A stretch of DNA of 64,000 bases from Streptomyces sp. NBC_01210 (GTDB lineage: Bacteria; Actinomycetota; Actinomycetes; Streptomycetales; Streptomycetaceae). Location: positions 1 to 64,000 of the forward strand of contig NZ_CP108550.1 in NCBI RefSeq assembly GCF_036010325.1, given 5' to 3'. Each line of letters starts with the position of its first letter. Within the stretch, counting starts at the first letter, position 1. The position numbers and the translations under genes are program-made. Below, in pieces: positions 7,996 to 16,268 of the stretch. The notes below the pieces were generated by a model, which was not told where the DNA came from, ran no database searches, and saw only the letters and a program-made list of their open reading frames with translations.

Positions 7996-8814
7996 GTGGG
8001 GAAGCGGAACGGGGCGCGCAAGGGCGCCCGGCGGTCGGGGAATCCGGCACGTCGCGAGGCGGAACGCCTGTACTCGGGGAACGTGCTGGGCGAGCGGATG
8101 TACGCCGCTTCGGCCCCCAGGCCCGGGACTGCGGTGCAGCCGGGCACCATCATCCCCGTGAGCGCCCCGGCCTTGCCGGACGGCCTCCGGCTCCGGGACG
8201 CGACCCGAGACGACGCGGCCCCGCTGGAGCCCGTGCTCCTGATGGCCGACCCGGACAACCCCGACGGCTCCTGGCGGGTCCTCCCAGCCGTGATCGACCA
8301 GAGTCTCGATCCGGAGAAGTACACGTGCGCACGCGTGGTGGAGGAGACGTCGTCCGGCGTGCTGGTCGGCGGCATGCTCGCGATGCCGGCGGTGTGGGCC
8401 TACACCCACCCCATGCTCGCGGGATCGCCCAACGCGCACATCATCGCCGGACTGGTCGCCAGCCTGGACTCCCTCGCGGTGGCCGAAGAGTGGCGTGGGA
8501 AAAGCGTCGCGCGCGCCCTGGTCGCCGAAGCCGAGAAGGTGATGGGCTCCCATGAGGAGGGGAAGCTGGGCGCGGCCGTCCTGTACGCCACGCACGAACC
8601 GGAGCTGACGGACTTCTACGCCGGGCTCGGCTTCACCCTCTCCCCTGACGGCATCGGCATCCCCACGCTGGCGGGGTTCATCTGCCACGGCCCGATCAAG
8701 GGCTTCCGCTTCTCGGTGAAGCCGCTGCGCACCGGCATCCAGCTGCAGCCCATGCCCACCCCCTACGGTCAGCAGCTGGTCCTCCGCGGGGTCCTGCCTC
8801 TCCCCGCGCCCTGA
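7996..8814 (+). CDS. GNAT-family N-acetyltransferase
   Basis: About 272 residues from GTG 7996, favoured because GGGGAGGGA lies just upstream; the frame is open to GTG 7942. After a basic N-terminal extension of about 60 residues comes LRLRDATRDDAAPLEPVL, a GNAT beginning. The acetyl-CoA loop resembles VAEEWRGKSVARALVAEAEK (the R/Q-x-x-G-x-A loop of motif A), and the end has the Tyr of DFYAGLGFTL typical of the last GNAT strand. Substrate unknown. It is divergent from the tpg paralogue, with about 100 bp between. Confidence 0.75.
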   Translation: MGKRNGARKGARRSGNPARREAERLYSGNVLGERMYAASAPRPGTAVQPGTIIPVSAPALPDGLRLRDATRDDAAPLEPVLLMADPDNPDGSWRVLPAVIDQSLDPEKYTCARVVEETSSGVLVGGMLAMPAVWAYTHPMLAGSPNAHIIAGLVASLDSLAVAEEWRGKSVARALVAEAEKVMGSHEEGKLGAAVLYATHEPELTDFYAGLGFTLSPDGIGIPTLAGFICHGPIKGFRFSVKPLRTGIQLQPMPTPYGQQLVLRGVLPLPAP

Positions 8815-9013
8815 CTTGAGCCCCGGGGACACACACCCCACAGCGTGCTGGTCAGCGACGGGTGATGGGGAGGGTGGCCCGCTTTGACCACGGCTTCGAA
8901 ACTGGCCAACAGAACAGGAGCAGTCGGCCGGGAAACAGTCCCTGCGTGCCGATCTTCTTCGGATAATTTTTGGTCACCGGACGGGGCGGGTTCTGGGTTG
9001 ACCATGAGGGCTG

Positions 9014-9883
9014 GTGAGCAGGGTGTTGCTTGAGATCGACGCGTTACGAACGGCGGTTCAGGAGCTGGAGCGAGAGGTTGCCTGGAAGCGGAGACGTGCT
9101 CGTCTCCTGGGCAGTTCTCTACTCGTCACCCTGGCGAGCATTCCCTCGCTCATCGCGTGGAATGCCATGTTCGCCGATGCCCATGCCGTGCTTGTGGCCG
9201 GCAGAGGCTTCCTCGTCACTGCGCTGGTCGTCGGCGGCCTCACGGTCGCAGTGATCTGTGTGGATCACCTCATCCGGGCTGACCCTCTCGACTTCCGCGC
9301 TGCGCACATACCACCGGACCGCTACGAGTACAGCCGGTCTCAGCTGCGCGACAGCCTGTCCACCAAGCGCGAGGAACTGCGCAGGCAGAGTTTGAGGGCG
9401 CATCCGCCACTGACGGAGCGTCGCAGCATGTATCGCGAGGACACCGTTGAAGTCATTGCCCAGTACGGGCGGGAGAGCCGCCACTACCGTCGTGTCCACA
9501 ACACCCTGCAGTCTCTGATCATCATCGGCTCGACTGCGATAACCACGATTGCCGCCCTCAATCAGCAGGAGTGGAACTGGCAGACCCTGTCCGTCGTGGT
9601 TCTGGGGTTCAGCGTCACCCTCGCGTCCGCGTTCACTGGCTACTACAAGTACCGCGAGCGCAGCTACTTCCTGCGGCAGACGGCTGACGCCCTCGAGGAG
9701 GAACTGAACGCCGTGATGCTCGGGATCGGTGACTACAGCCAGTTCACCGAGGAGGAAGAGGGCGAGGCCCTCGCCAAGTTCACCCAGCGCGTCGAGACGC
9801 TTCGCGGTGAGCAACGGCGTCGCGAGCAGCAGCTGGACCAGCCTGCCGAGCAGGCCGCGCCCGTCGCGCCGCCGGCTGTGTGA
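9014..9883 (+). CDS. SLATT-type (DUF4231-like) four-helix membrane protein
   Basis: This encodes 289 residues starting at GTG 9014. Predicted membrane helices lie at about 31-48, 59-83, 166-182 and 191-211. A charged central region precedes HYRRVHNTLQSLIIIGS and the second helix pair ends in FTGYYKYRERSYFLRQTADA, the hallmark of DUF4231/SLATT proteins. This family is predicted to form pores or act as membrane effectors in conflict systems. The tail (RREQQLDQPAEQAAP) is coiled-coil-like then Pro/Ala-rich. A close paralogue lies at 17493-18365. No partner gene is coupled here. Confidence 0.75.
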   Translation: MSRVLLEIDALRTAVQELEREVAWKRRRARLLGSSLLVTLASIPSLIAWNAMFADAHAVLVAGRGFLVTALVVGGLTVAVICVDHLIRADPLDFRAAHIPPDRYEYSRSQLRDSLSTKREELRRQSLRAHPPLTERRSMYREDTVEVIAQYGRESRHYRRVHNTLQSLIIIGSTAITTIAALNQQEWNWQTLSVVVLGFSVTLASAFTGYYKYRERSYFLRQTADALEEELNAVMLGIGDYSQFTEEEEGEALAKFTQRVETLRGEQRRREQQLDQPAEQAAPVAPPAV

Positions 9884-10139
9884 CCGGCAGGCGTCCCTAA
9901 CAGATGCCTCGGACGCTTGCGAGCCGTCTGCCTACCCCGGGAACAACGATAAGTACGGGCCGCTGGGTGCGTTTCCGAGGCGGCCGCACTCGTGCGGGCC
10001 TTCGCCGACGCGGCCCTCGCCTCGCAGGAAGGCCGGCCTTCTCCCGGCACGGTCACAGGAACGGGGTGACCGGCCCACGCCGGCGTCGTTGAACGCGGCA
10101 TCGCGTGCATGCATATCCGCCGCCCGCGGATACGCGAGT

Positions 10140-10168
10140 GAGCCCCGGACCACGTCGGTCCGGGGCTC
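10140..10168 (-). terminator. Hairpin terminator after tpg
   Basis: GAGCCCCGGACC and GGTCCGGGGCTC form a perfect 12-bp stem with a 5-nt loop, 24 bp after the tpg stop. The 9884-10139 interval upstream on plus holds no gene I can support. Confidence 0.75.
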
Positions 10169-10191
10169 GCGGGCTGTTCGGGGCGTGGCTG

Positions 10192-10749
10192 CTACAGGTC
10201 GAACTCGAGGTGTTCGACGTCCGTGAAGCGGACCTCCTCCAGGCTTCCGGCGCGGCGGCCGCCGTCCTGGAAGTACACCTCCTTGAGCGCTTCGGCCGCG
10301 ATCTCCTGAAGCTCGCGGTCGCTGGCGCCGGCCTCCTGGGCGTCGAAGAGGCGGGCGGCGTAGCGGGGCGGGAGGGCGACGGTCAGGTGCCGGATGCGGT
10401 CCTGGTCCGTCGACCCGATCGGCGCAGTGTAGCCCATGCGGGCGCGGGTGTCGATGACGATGCCGCCGGTCGTCGCTGCCTTCTCCCGGGCCTTGGCCCG
10501 GATCTGCGGCTGCCACCGCTTCTTCACCTCGCGCTCCAGGCGCGCGGCGAGATCGGCGCGGGGCCTCTTGATCTGGTCCTTCACGTACCGCTCGACGGTG
10601 CGCTGGGAGATCCGCAGCATCTGGGCGACCGCCTTGGTGCCCTTGAGCTGCTTGACCAGGTACCGCATCTGCGCGCCCGCGCTCTTGGGCGCCGGGCGGG
10701 TGAACGCCTTCTGCACGGCGGCTTCCAGGCCGTCCCCGAACAGGGTCAT
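10192..10749 (-). CDS. tpg: Terminal protein Tpg of linear replicon
   Basis: This encodes 185 residues, the usual Tpg length. The N-terminus MTLFGDGLEAAVQKAFTRP is typical. A helix-turn-helix KAVAQMLRISQRTVERYVKD lies at about 40-59, and the C-terminus ends FTDVEHLEFDL. Tpg is recruited by Tap to the single-stranded 3' overhang of replication intermediates, and becomes the protein linked to the 5' end. It lies 12 bp after tap on the same strand with its own GGAG motif (AGGAGAAGGAGACG), so tap-tpg is an operon as in Streptomyces chromosomes and linear plasmids. A hairpin terminator follows. Confidence 0.93.
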   Translation of the reverse strand: MTLFGDGLEAAVQKAFTRPAPKSAGAQMRYLVKQLKGTKAVAQMLRISQRTVERYVKDQIKRPRADLAARLEREVKKRWQPQIRAKAREKAATTGGIVIDTRARMGYTAPIGSTDQDRIRHLTVALPPRYAARLFDAQEAGASDRELQEIAAEALKEVYFQDGGRRAGSLEEVRFTDVEHLEFDL

Positions 10750-10761
10750 CGTCTCCTTCTC

Positions 10762-12984
10762 CTACTCTCCGTTGTCGACGTCGGTGACGGTGCCGTCCTT
10801 GATGTACCGGGCGAGGTTGAGCTCCGGAGCGTTGAACCGCTCACGGACCTCCTCGCCCCACAGCACGCTCTGGGTGCCCTCGTGCTTGACCAGGCCCGGG
10901 TTGATGCCGAGCTTGAACCCGCCGGGCAGCGGCTTGCCCTCCCGGTAGGGCAGGAAGTCCAGCGGCGAGGGCCCGTCGGCCGCGTAGACGACGCAGTCGG
11001 ACAGGATCGCGACCGGGTACTGCCCGGTGAACGCCGCGTGCTTCACGATCTTGCGGTGCAGGTTGATCCGGGTACGGGAGATGACCGCCGCGCGGATGTC
11101 CGGCCGCCACGTCGGGCGGGACAGGGCGCGCCACGGCTCACCGGGCCGCCAGCCCTCGCCCCGGGGTCGCTCGCGGAGCTTGCCCAGGCCGCCCTTTACC
11201 GTCGCCTTGACCGCCGAGACGACGATCGCCAGCTCCGGGTCACGGCCCTTGTAGCCGTCCATCGCCGCGAGGAAGTCCTCCGGCGACAGGTCGGCGTCGA
11301 CGCCGAGGTCGGCCATCGTGGCGAGGTAGGCGTCGCGCAGCCGGTTGTACCAGCCGTCCAGGTAACGGCCGCTCTCGCGCCGCACCCACGCCTCGACCGG
11401 GCGCACCTCGTAGCCGAGCTCCACCGCGTACGCCACGGTGGGCGTCGCGTACCAGGCCGGCCCCTCCGGTCGCTCGCCCTTCGGCGTGAACGGAGAGGGC
11501 AGCAGGCTGCCGTCCAGCTCCACCCACTCCTTGCCCACCTTCACCTTCGACAGGTCGACATGGGACAGGTCGACCAGCCACGAGCCGGGCAGCTTCGGGT
11601 CGAACGCCGGGTTCGTGACGTGCGTCGGGGCTCCGAGGCCGACGTTCAGCCCGTTGGCACCCGCCGCGAAGGCCATGTTCACGTCGACGCCCACCAGGTG
11701 GCGGCGCAGGCATTCGGCGTCCGTCATCGGCCGCGCCCAGTCGTACGCCTCCTCGAACAGCTTCTCCCCGGGGCCGCGCACGTGGAACCGCGGCAGATCC
11801 TTGAGCAGCGGATGCCCGTCGGGGGCCTCACACGGCGCGCAGTCCACCGGGCCCTTCCCCAGCGAGCCGGGGTTGTGCTCGGAGTGCCGCTTACCGTCGG
11901 CGTCCGGCTCGGAGGCCCGCGTCGCCGGGTGCAGCGCGGTCATCAGCTCCAGGCCGGTCACGGCCGTGGAACCGCGCGGCGTCATCACCCGGGACGCGTA
12001 CACGCCCAGGACCCGGGCGAGTTCCGCCGGCGGAAGCTGACCGGCCTCGCCCCAATGCCGCGTGTCCAGCGCCTGCCAGGACGGGATGCACAGCTGCACG
12101 CAGGCCCGCTCCGAGCCGGTGGCCGGACGGTAGATCCGCGCCCACGGCCCGAACCCGCGCTTCGTCAGCTTCCACTCCGCGCGGACCAGCTGCTTGATGA
12201 CCTTGTGGCCCTCCGGAATGCGCCCGGCGAACCGCTCCTCCTCCGTCAGCGCGGCCGGGAGACCGTAACGCTCCAGCGCGGCCTCGGTGAGCACAAGCAG
12301 CGGATCGGCGTCCTTGCCCGGCCCGGACAACTTCGACTGCCCCAGCTTCGCCTCCTTGAGCGTCCACTCCATCAGGGACGGGATCGACTTGGCGGGCACG
12401 TCCAGGACCAGACCGCCGGTGCAGTACGCCAGCACCTGCCCGTCCTCGACATCGACGACCGCCAGCGGACCGTTCTCGAACCGCGGGTCGGTGCCACCCG
12501 CCGGGGTCCCGGCCGGGGCCGCCTTCTTCGCACCCGGACGGCGCCACGTCGACGACGGCCTGGTGGTCCGCGCCGGACGTGACGCAGCCGCCGGAGCAGC
12601 GGCGACGGGAGCAGGGGTCTGGGTGTTCTCGGATGCAGTCATGGCCGCAGCCTCGGGCGCCGGGCCCGTGGAGAGAGCCGGCGCTTCCGCCGGGGCGGGC
12701 GCGCCGGTGAACGTGGCCGGCACCGCAGCATCGGCCGGGGCGGGGTAGAGCTCCGCGAGCTGCGCCAGCAGCCGCGCGTACGCCTCACGCTCCGGGCCCC
12801 GGGGCTCGGTCGGCTTCTTCGCCGACTCCCAGCCGGACACCGTCGCCCGGCGCACCTTCAGCGCGGCAGCGACTTCGTCCAGCGTCAGACCGTGCGCGAC
12901 CCGCAGCCGCTTGCGCTCCTCCGCCGACGGCAGCGAAGCGCGGGACGCGACCAGCGCGTCGACCGCATCGAACAACTCGGACAT
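10762..12984 (-). CDS. tap: Telomere-associated protein Tap
   Basis: This encodes 740 residues, the normal Tap length. ATG 12984 has GGAGG 6 nt upstream. An XRE helix-turn-helix lies at about 32-52 (LTLDEVAAALKVRRATVSGW), followed by an Ala/Pro linker to about residue 180 and a large C-terminal domain found in Tap proteins (blocks FENGPLAVVDVEDGQVLAY, VGVDVNMAFAAGANGLNVGL and GDSARLQQ-free ending VDNGE). Tap binds telomere 3' overhang hairpins and recruits Tpg. The promoter region towards the toxin-antitoxin pair contains four CGTAC repeats at 11-bp spacing, which may bind Tap's own HTH domain or the antitoxin. Confidence 0.93.
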   Translation of the reverse strand: MSELFDAVDALVASRASLPSAEERKRLRVAHGLTLDEVAAALKVRRATVSGWESAKKPTEPRGPEREAYARLLAQLAELYPAPADAAVPATFTGAPAPAEAPALSTGPAPEAAAMTASENTQTPAPVAAAPAAASRPARTTRPSSTWRRPGAKKAAPAGTPAGGTDPRFENGPLAVVDVEDGQVLAYCTGGLVLDVPAKSIPSLMEWTLKEAKLGQSKLSGPGKDADPLLVLTEAALERYGLPAALTEEERFAGRIPEGHKVIKQLVRAEWKLTKRGFGPWARIYRPATGSERACVQLCIPSWQALDTRHWGEAGQLPPAELARVLGVYASRVMTPRGSTAVTGLELMTALHPATRASEPDADGKRHSEHNPGSLGKGPVDCAPCEAPDGHPLLKDLPRFHVRGPGEKLFEEAYDWARPMTDAECLRRHLVGVDVNMAFAAGANGLNVGLGAPTHVTNPAFDPKLPGSWLVDLSHVDLSKVKVGKEWVELDGSLLPSPFTPKGERPEGPAWYATPTVAYAVELGYEVRPVEAWVRRESGRYLDGWYNRLRDAYLATMADLGVDADLSPEDFLAAMDGYKGRDPELAIVVSAVKATVKGGLGKLRERPRGEGWRPGEPWRALSRPTWRPDIRAAVISRTRINLHRKIVKHAAFTGQYPVAILSDCVVYAADGPSPLDFLPYREGKPLPGGFKLGINPGLVKHEGTQSVLWGEEVRERFNAPELNLARYIKDGTVTDVDNGE

Positions 12985-13019
12985 GGAACACCTCCTGACC
13001 GACACTCTACCCCATGAAC

Positions 13020-13063
13020 CGTACAGATGACGTACGCTCGCCGTACGGATCGCGTACGAGGCG
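13020..13063. promoter_or_regulatory. Four CGTAC repeats at exact 11-bp spacing
   Basis: GTAC occurs at 13021, 13032, 13043 and 13054, each preceded by C and three followed by G, so identical half-site words fall on one DNA face. The array sits in the 122-bp divergent gap between tap (minus) and the antitoxin gene (plus). It is an operator candidate for cooperative binding. Confidence 0.75.
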
Positions 13064-13081
13064 TGTTCGATGGCGGCAATG

Positions 13082-13107
13082 TGCACACTTCCGTAATCTG
13101 GTGTGCA
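13082..13107 (+). promoter_or_regulatory. Inverted repeat over antitoxin start
   Basis: TGCACAC (13082-13088) and GTGTGCA (13101-13107) are perfect inverse copies spaced by 12 bp; the last base is the A of the antitoxin ATG. No Shine-Dalgarno motif precedes this ATG, so the transcript is probably leaderless and this repeat a promoter-overlapping operator for autoregulation. Confidence 0.6.
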
Positions 13108-13367
13108 TGACGGAGACGACCTATTCGATCGTGGAAGCCCGCGCCCGCCTGGGCGCCATCGCGCGTGAGGTCAGCGCCACCCGTGAACCGGTCGCCATCA
13201 CCGACCACGGACAGACCATCGCCATACTGGTCAGCCCCGCCGACGCCCTCGAACTGCAGGAGATGCGGGCCCTGGCCGCCTACCGCGCCCGCCAGGCCCG
13301 GGGTGAGAGCGCCGGCGTCCCGCACGACGAGGCGTACCGCCGCGTGTTCGGCGGAGCTGAGGCGTGA
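13107..13367 (+). CDS. Phd/YefM-family antitoxin
   Basis: This encodes 86 residues. TTYSIVEARARLGAIAREVS, then EPVAITDHGQTIAILVS and ADALELQEM, is the standard Phd/YefM fold: an N-terminal DNA-binding beta-alpha domain followed by a toxin-binding helix. It would neutralise the RelE/ParE-like toxin encoded next, whose GTG overlaps its stop. Autoregulation is likely through the inverted repeat at its start. Such pairs stabilise plasmids by post-segregational killing and can also mediate stress responses. Confidence 0.9.
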   Translation: MTETTYSIVEARARLGAIAREVSATREPVAITDHGQTIAILVSPADALELQEMRALAAYRARQARGESAGVPHDEAYRRVFGGAEA

Positions 13368-13609
13368 ACTACGAGGTCATCTGGGAGCCCGAGGCCCTCG
13401 CCCAGGCCGAGCGGTTAGCCAAGGACGACCCCGACGGGGTACGGCAGGTGTTCACCGCCGTCGACCGCCTCGCCGACGAACCGCGGCCCAACGGCGCGTT
13501 CGGCAGCGCCGACGTACTGCGCATCCACGTCGGGGTCTACCGCGTGATGTACGAGATCAGCGACCAGCAGGTCCGCGTGAGTGTGATCCACCTCGGGCGC
13601 CTGCGCTGA
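13364..13609 (+). CDS. RelE/ParE-family toxin
   Basis: This encodes 81 residues. MNYEVIWEPEALAQAERLAK, a central VDRLADEPRP, then LRIHVGVYRVMYEISDQQVR and final VSVIHLGRLR match the compact RelE/ParE toxin fold, including the conserved Arg-Val-x-Tyr strand and C-terminal His-x-x-Arg. Most such proteins with Phd-type antitoxins cleave mRNA on the ribosome; the ParE branch poisons gyrase, and the sequence alone does not settle which. It is translationally coupled to the antitoxin (GTGA overlap) and followed by a strong hairpin terminator. Confidence 0.9.
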   Translation: MNYEVIWEPEALAQAERLAKDDPDGVRQVFTAVDRLADEPRPNGAFGSADVLRIHVGVYRVMYEISDQQVRVSVIHLGRLR

Positions 13610-13618
13610 AGACGACGG

Positions 13619-13653
13619 ATGGGGGGCGACCTTTCAACGAGGCCGCCCCCCAT
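13619..13653 (+). terminator. Strong hairpin terminator
   Basis: ATGGGGGGCG pairs perfectly with CGCCCCCCAT over a 15-nt loop, 10 bp after the toxin stop. Confidence 0.8.
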
Positions 13654-13778
13654 TCGCATTGGCCGAAGCAGATCTACTGACGGCGGCCGCTGCCACTGAG
13701 CTGGCGGCGGGAGGGGATGTCCCGCCTCCGGGAAGCGCCTGGCGCTCGTCTACGGCTCGCGGCGCTCCTGGGCGGGCG

Positions 13779-14303
13779 TCAGATCCCGGGCCGTCTCTCC
13801 TGGGAAGCGATCCACTCCCGGCGGGCGTAGGTGCGGACTGCGTCCCGCTCGGCGTAGGTGCAGCCGTTCTCCAGAGCCGACGGAACGTCGCCGGTGGTGC
13901 TGGTCCCGTGCCGGTGGTCGTGGCGAACGAGCTCGTCGGCGACGTCGGAGGCGTCGGTGCGCAGTTCCACATCTTTCGGCACCGGGCGGGAGTCCTCCTG
14001 GTAGGGACGCGGCAGGTAGCTGCCGTGCCCGTGACACAGGGCGAGCACGTCCAGGACAGCCGCGGCCTCCAGCAGATCGTCCCGGCACTCCAGCGCCAGA
14101 CTGCTCACCTGGGAGTCGATGAGGTCCTGGCGGCGAGCGGCGTGCGCGGCCGCCAGGTGCTGACGGTCCATGACCTGCGCGTACAGCAGGGCCGGGACGA
14201 GTTGGCCGATGCGGACCAGGTGCTTTCCGTACGCGGCCTGAGCCGCCCGGCTGGTCGACCAGCCCGGCCACGGCTCATCGGGGGAAGCTCGGTGTGCGCT
14301 CAT
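13779..14303 (-). CDS. Hypothetical protein, duplicated in window
   Basis: This encodes 174 residues from ATG 14303 (MSAHRASPDEPWPGWSTSRA). It is helical and soluble in appearance, with blocks YGKHLVRIGQLVPALLYAQV and LIDSQVSSLALECRDDLLEA, and no recognised domain. A nearly identical but 5'-truncated copy occupies 27395-27905, with about 90 percent identity by eye, so the segment has been duplicated over 13.6 kb in the same orientation. Streptomyces plasmids often carry paralogues of such uncharacterised proteins. No operon partner; it converges on the toxin gene. Confidence 0.6.
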   Translation of the reverse strand: MSAHRASPDEPWPGWSTSRAAQAAYGKHLVRIGQLVPALLYAQVMDRQHLAAAHAARRQDLIDSQVSSLALECRDDLLEAAAVLDVLALCHGHGSYLPRPYQEDSRPVPKDVELRTDASDVADELVRHDHRHGTSTTGDVPSALENGCTYAERDAVRTYARREWIASQERRPGI

Positions 14304-14702
14304 ATCGCGGGAAGCTACCCACTGAGCGGCGGCAGCGGGGCCGGAACGGATCATCCCGGCCCGGCACCGCGTACCGGGCTGCACCGTCGCCTGACGCTGC
14401 TTGGCGTGTTCAGCCGCGCCAGCCCCGCTCCGGTGCGCGCCGGGCGTATGCGGGGGGCGGTCCGACCGCGTCTGACAGGTTACTTACGCCCTGTGCCCGG
14501 TTTCGACCATCCATGGTCGCCCCATCGCCTGCATTAGCGTCCGGGAACGTTCATCAACCGCAATCGCCCCATTAACGGACAGTAGCGATGGTGCTCCGTA
14601 TGGGTGAGCCGGTACGTTCGCGGGCACGAGACGGCTCCGGCACGGCGCCAACCAGGACCAGAGCCGACTCGCCCATCGAAACCTTCAAGCACGGAGGGCG
14701 CA

Positions 14703-14975
14703 GTGCCTCCTGAATACATGTCCCGACGACTGCCACAAAGCACCTGGCCGGGGCGGTCTGACCGTAGCATCCCTCGCCGACACGCCGCCGAAACCCTTGA
14801 CGTGCGTGACAATCAAGTCAACGTCCAGCTTGGGCCCTTCGTGGTTATGCCAGTCCTCGGCATCATCCTCATTTTCCGCCCCGAAGTCGTGGAAGTGAGC
14901 CTCGCGGTGACAGCCGCAGCGATCGCCTCGTTGCGCCGCTCTCACGTGCGCTACCGGCGCCTTCGCACCACCTGA
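14703..14975 (+). CDS. Small single-span membrane protein
   Basis: This encodes 90 residues from GTG 14703, which has GGAGG 6 nt upstream; the frame is open further 5' to 14604. The N-terminal 45 residues are basic and polar, followed by a hydrophobic region VQLGPFVVMPVLGIILIF and a second, weaker one VSLAVTAAAIASL, then a basic tail HVRYRRLR. No family was recognised. It lies alone in an intergenic region upstream of the zinc-finger regulator. Confidence 0.5.
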   Translation: MPPEYMSRRLPQSTWPGRSDRSIPRRHAAETLDVRDNQVNVQLGPFVVMPVLGIILIFRPEVVEVSLAVTAAAIASLRRSHVRYRRLRTT

Positions 14976-15149
14976 CGCTCCGCCGGCTGCCGGGCCGCGA
15001 ACCAGCCGGCCCGGCAGCCCGGCTCTCGCTGTGACACCGCGCGCACAAGATCGCGGCACTGAGGGCCTGCACACACGGCCCTCGGACCGGAAACTTGCCG
15101 TTTTCCGCGTCAAATTCCCAATAGCAATCCCCGAAAGGGACCAGATCGC

Positions 15150-16268
15150 ATGACCCCGAAGGGCCATGACAGGCTTGAGTGCCTAGCCCCCGGCTGCCGC
15201 AACGTCATCGAGCAGACCCGGTCCGGCCGACGGCGCAAGTACTGCTCCGACGCGTGCGGAGTGCGGTACCGCAAGTTCCGCAGCGCCCACCCGGAAGCCA
15301 TCGACAACGACGCCTACGCGATCGCCGTCGCCGAACAGTACGCACAGCACGCCGGGCAGCTGACTCAGATGATCCGTGACGGCCAGCCAGTGGCCGCCCT
15401 CCAGTTACTCGTCACGTGCGAACAGGACTGGAAGGATCTGCGCGCCGCCGTAGTGCAGCAGGCCCGCGACCGGAAGATCAAGTCAGCCGACATCGCCACC
15501 GCACTCCACATCAGCCCGGACACACTCAGCCGACAGATGACGGCCGAACACATCTCCAGCCGCCGCGAACACCGCACCCCACCCGCCACTTGCCCACCCG
15601 CACCAGCCCCACCGCCCCAGTCAGGACCGGCCGCGGGCACCAGTGGACCGCACCAGCGCTATCCCCACCCCGCCCCCACCTCGCCACCACGCCCGGCCGG
15701 CGGCTTCCCGGACACCGACAACGGCCCCCCCGCCGACGGACCGGCCGCCACCTTCGCCCGGGCCCTGTCCCACCTCCAGCGCACCAGCGACAAAACCCTG
15801 CGCACGCTCGGCCAGGAAGCCCGGGTCGACCCGTCATACGTCTCACGCGTCCTCAGCGGCGAACGCCTGCCCTCATGGAAAGTGACCCGGAAGCTCGCCT
15901 CCGCCTGCGGAGGAGACCCGGAAGAACTGCGCCCACTATGGGACGCCGCACGCGGCTACCGCGTCGTCCAGCCCGCCAGCCTCCACGCCGCGCTGCGCGG
16001 TCTGCATCTCTCAGCGGCCTGCCCCGACGCCACCCTCATACGCCAACGCACCCACGACACAGTGTCCGTGGAGGACATCACCGGCATGCTCAACGGCACC
16101 CGCGTCCCGGACTGGGACCAGGTCGACCACCTCGTGGACGCCCTGCACGGCCAGGCCGACACCATCCGGCCCCTGTGGGACGCAGCCCGCACCACCACCG
16201 GCCCAAACACCGCACAACCGGGCCCACCAGCCTTCGCATCCACCCTGCCGGCGGGCGCGTTCGGATGA
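15150..16268 (+). CDS. Zinc-finger and double-HTH regulator
   Basis: This encodes 372 residues in three parts. At 11-37 is a treble-clef-like finger (CLAPGCRNVIEQ, then KYCSDACGVRYRKFR). At about 75-135 is a helical segment ending with an HTH (IKSADIATALHISPDTLSRQ). After a Pro-rich linker, at about 200-260, comes an XRE domain (LGQEARVDPSYVSRVLSGER), followed by a second XRE-like region towards the end (VEDITGMLNGTRVPDWDQVD). The layout suggests a transcription regulator sensing through the finger or linker. Its stop overlaps the start of the sigma-like gene (ATGA), so the two are translationally coupled. Confidence 0.7.
   Translation: MTPKGHDRLECLAPGCRNVIEQTRSGRRRKYCSDACGVRYRKFRSAHPEAIDNDAYAIAVAEQYAQHAGQLTQMIRDGQPVAALQLLVTCEQDWKDLRAAVVQQARDRKIKSADIATALHISPDTLSRQMTAEHISSRREHRTPPATCPPAPAPPPQSGPAAGTSGPHQRYPHPAPTSPPRPAGGFPDTDNGPPADGPAATFARALSHLQRTSDKTLRTLGQEARVDPSYVSRVLSGERLPSWKVTRKLASACGGDPEELRPLWDAARGYRVVQPASLHAALRGLHLSAACPDATLIRQRTHDTVSVEDITGMLNGTRVPDWDQVDHLVDALHGQADTIRPLWDAARTTTGPNTAQPGPPAFASTLPAGAFG

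Noticed and set aside
10105..12582. An 825-codon open frame on plus opposite tap
   Set aside because: It is the antisense shadow of tap and tpg caused by high third-position GC, with no motif or ribosome binding site.
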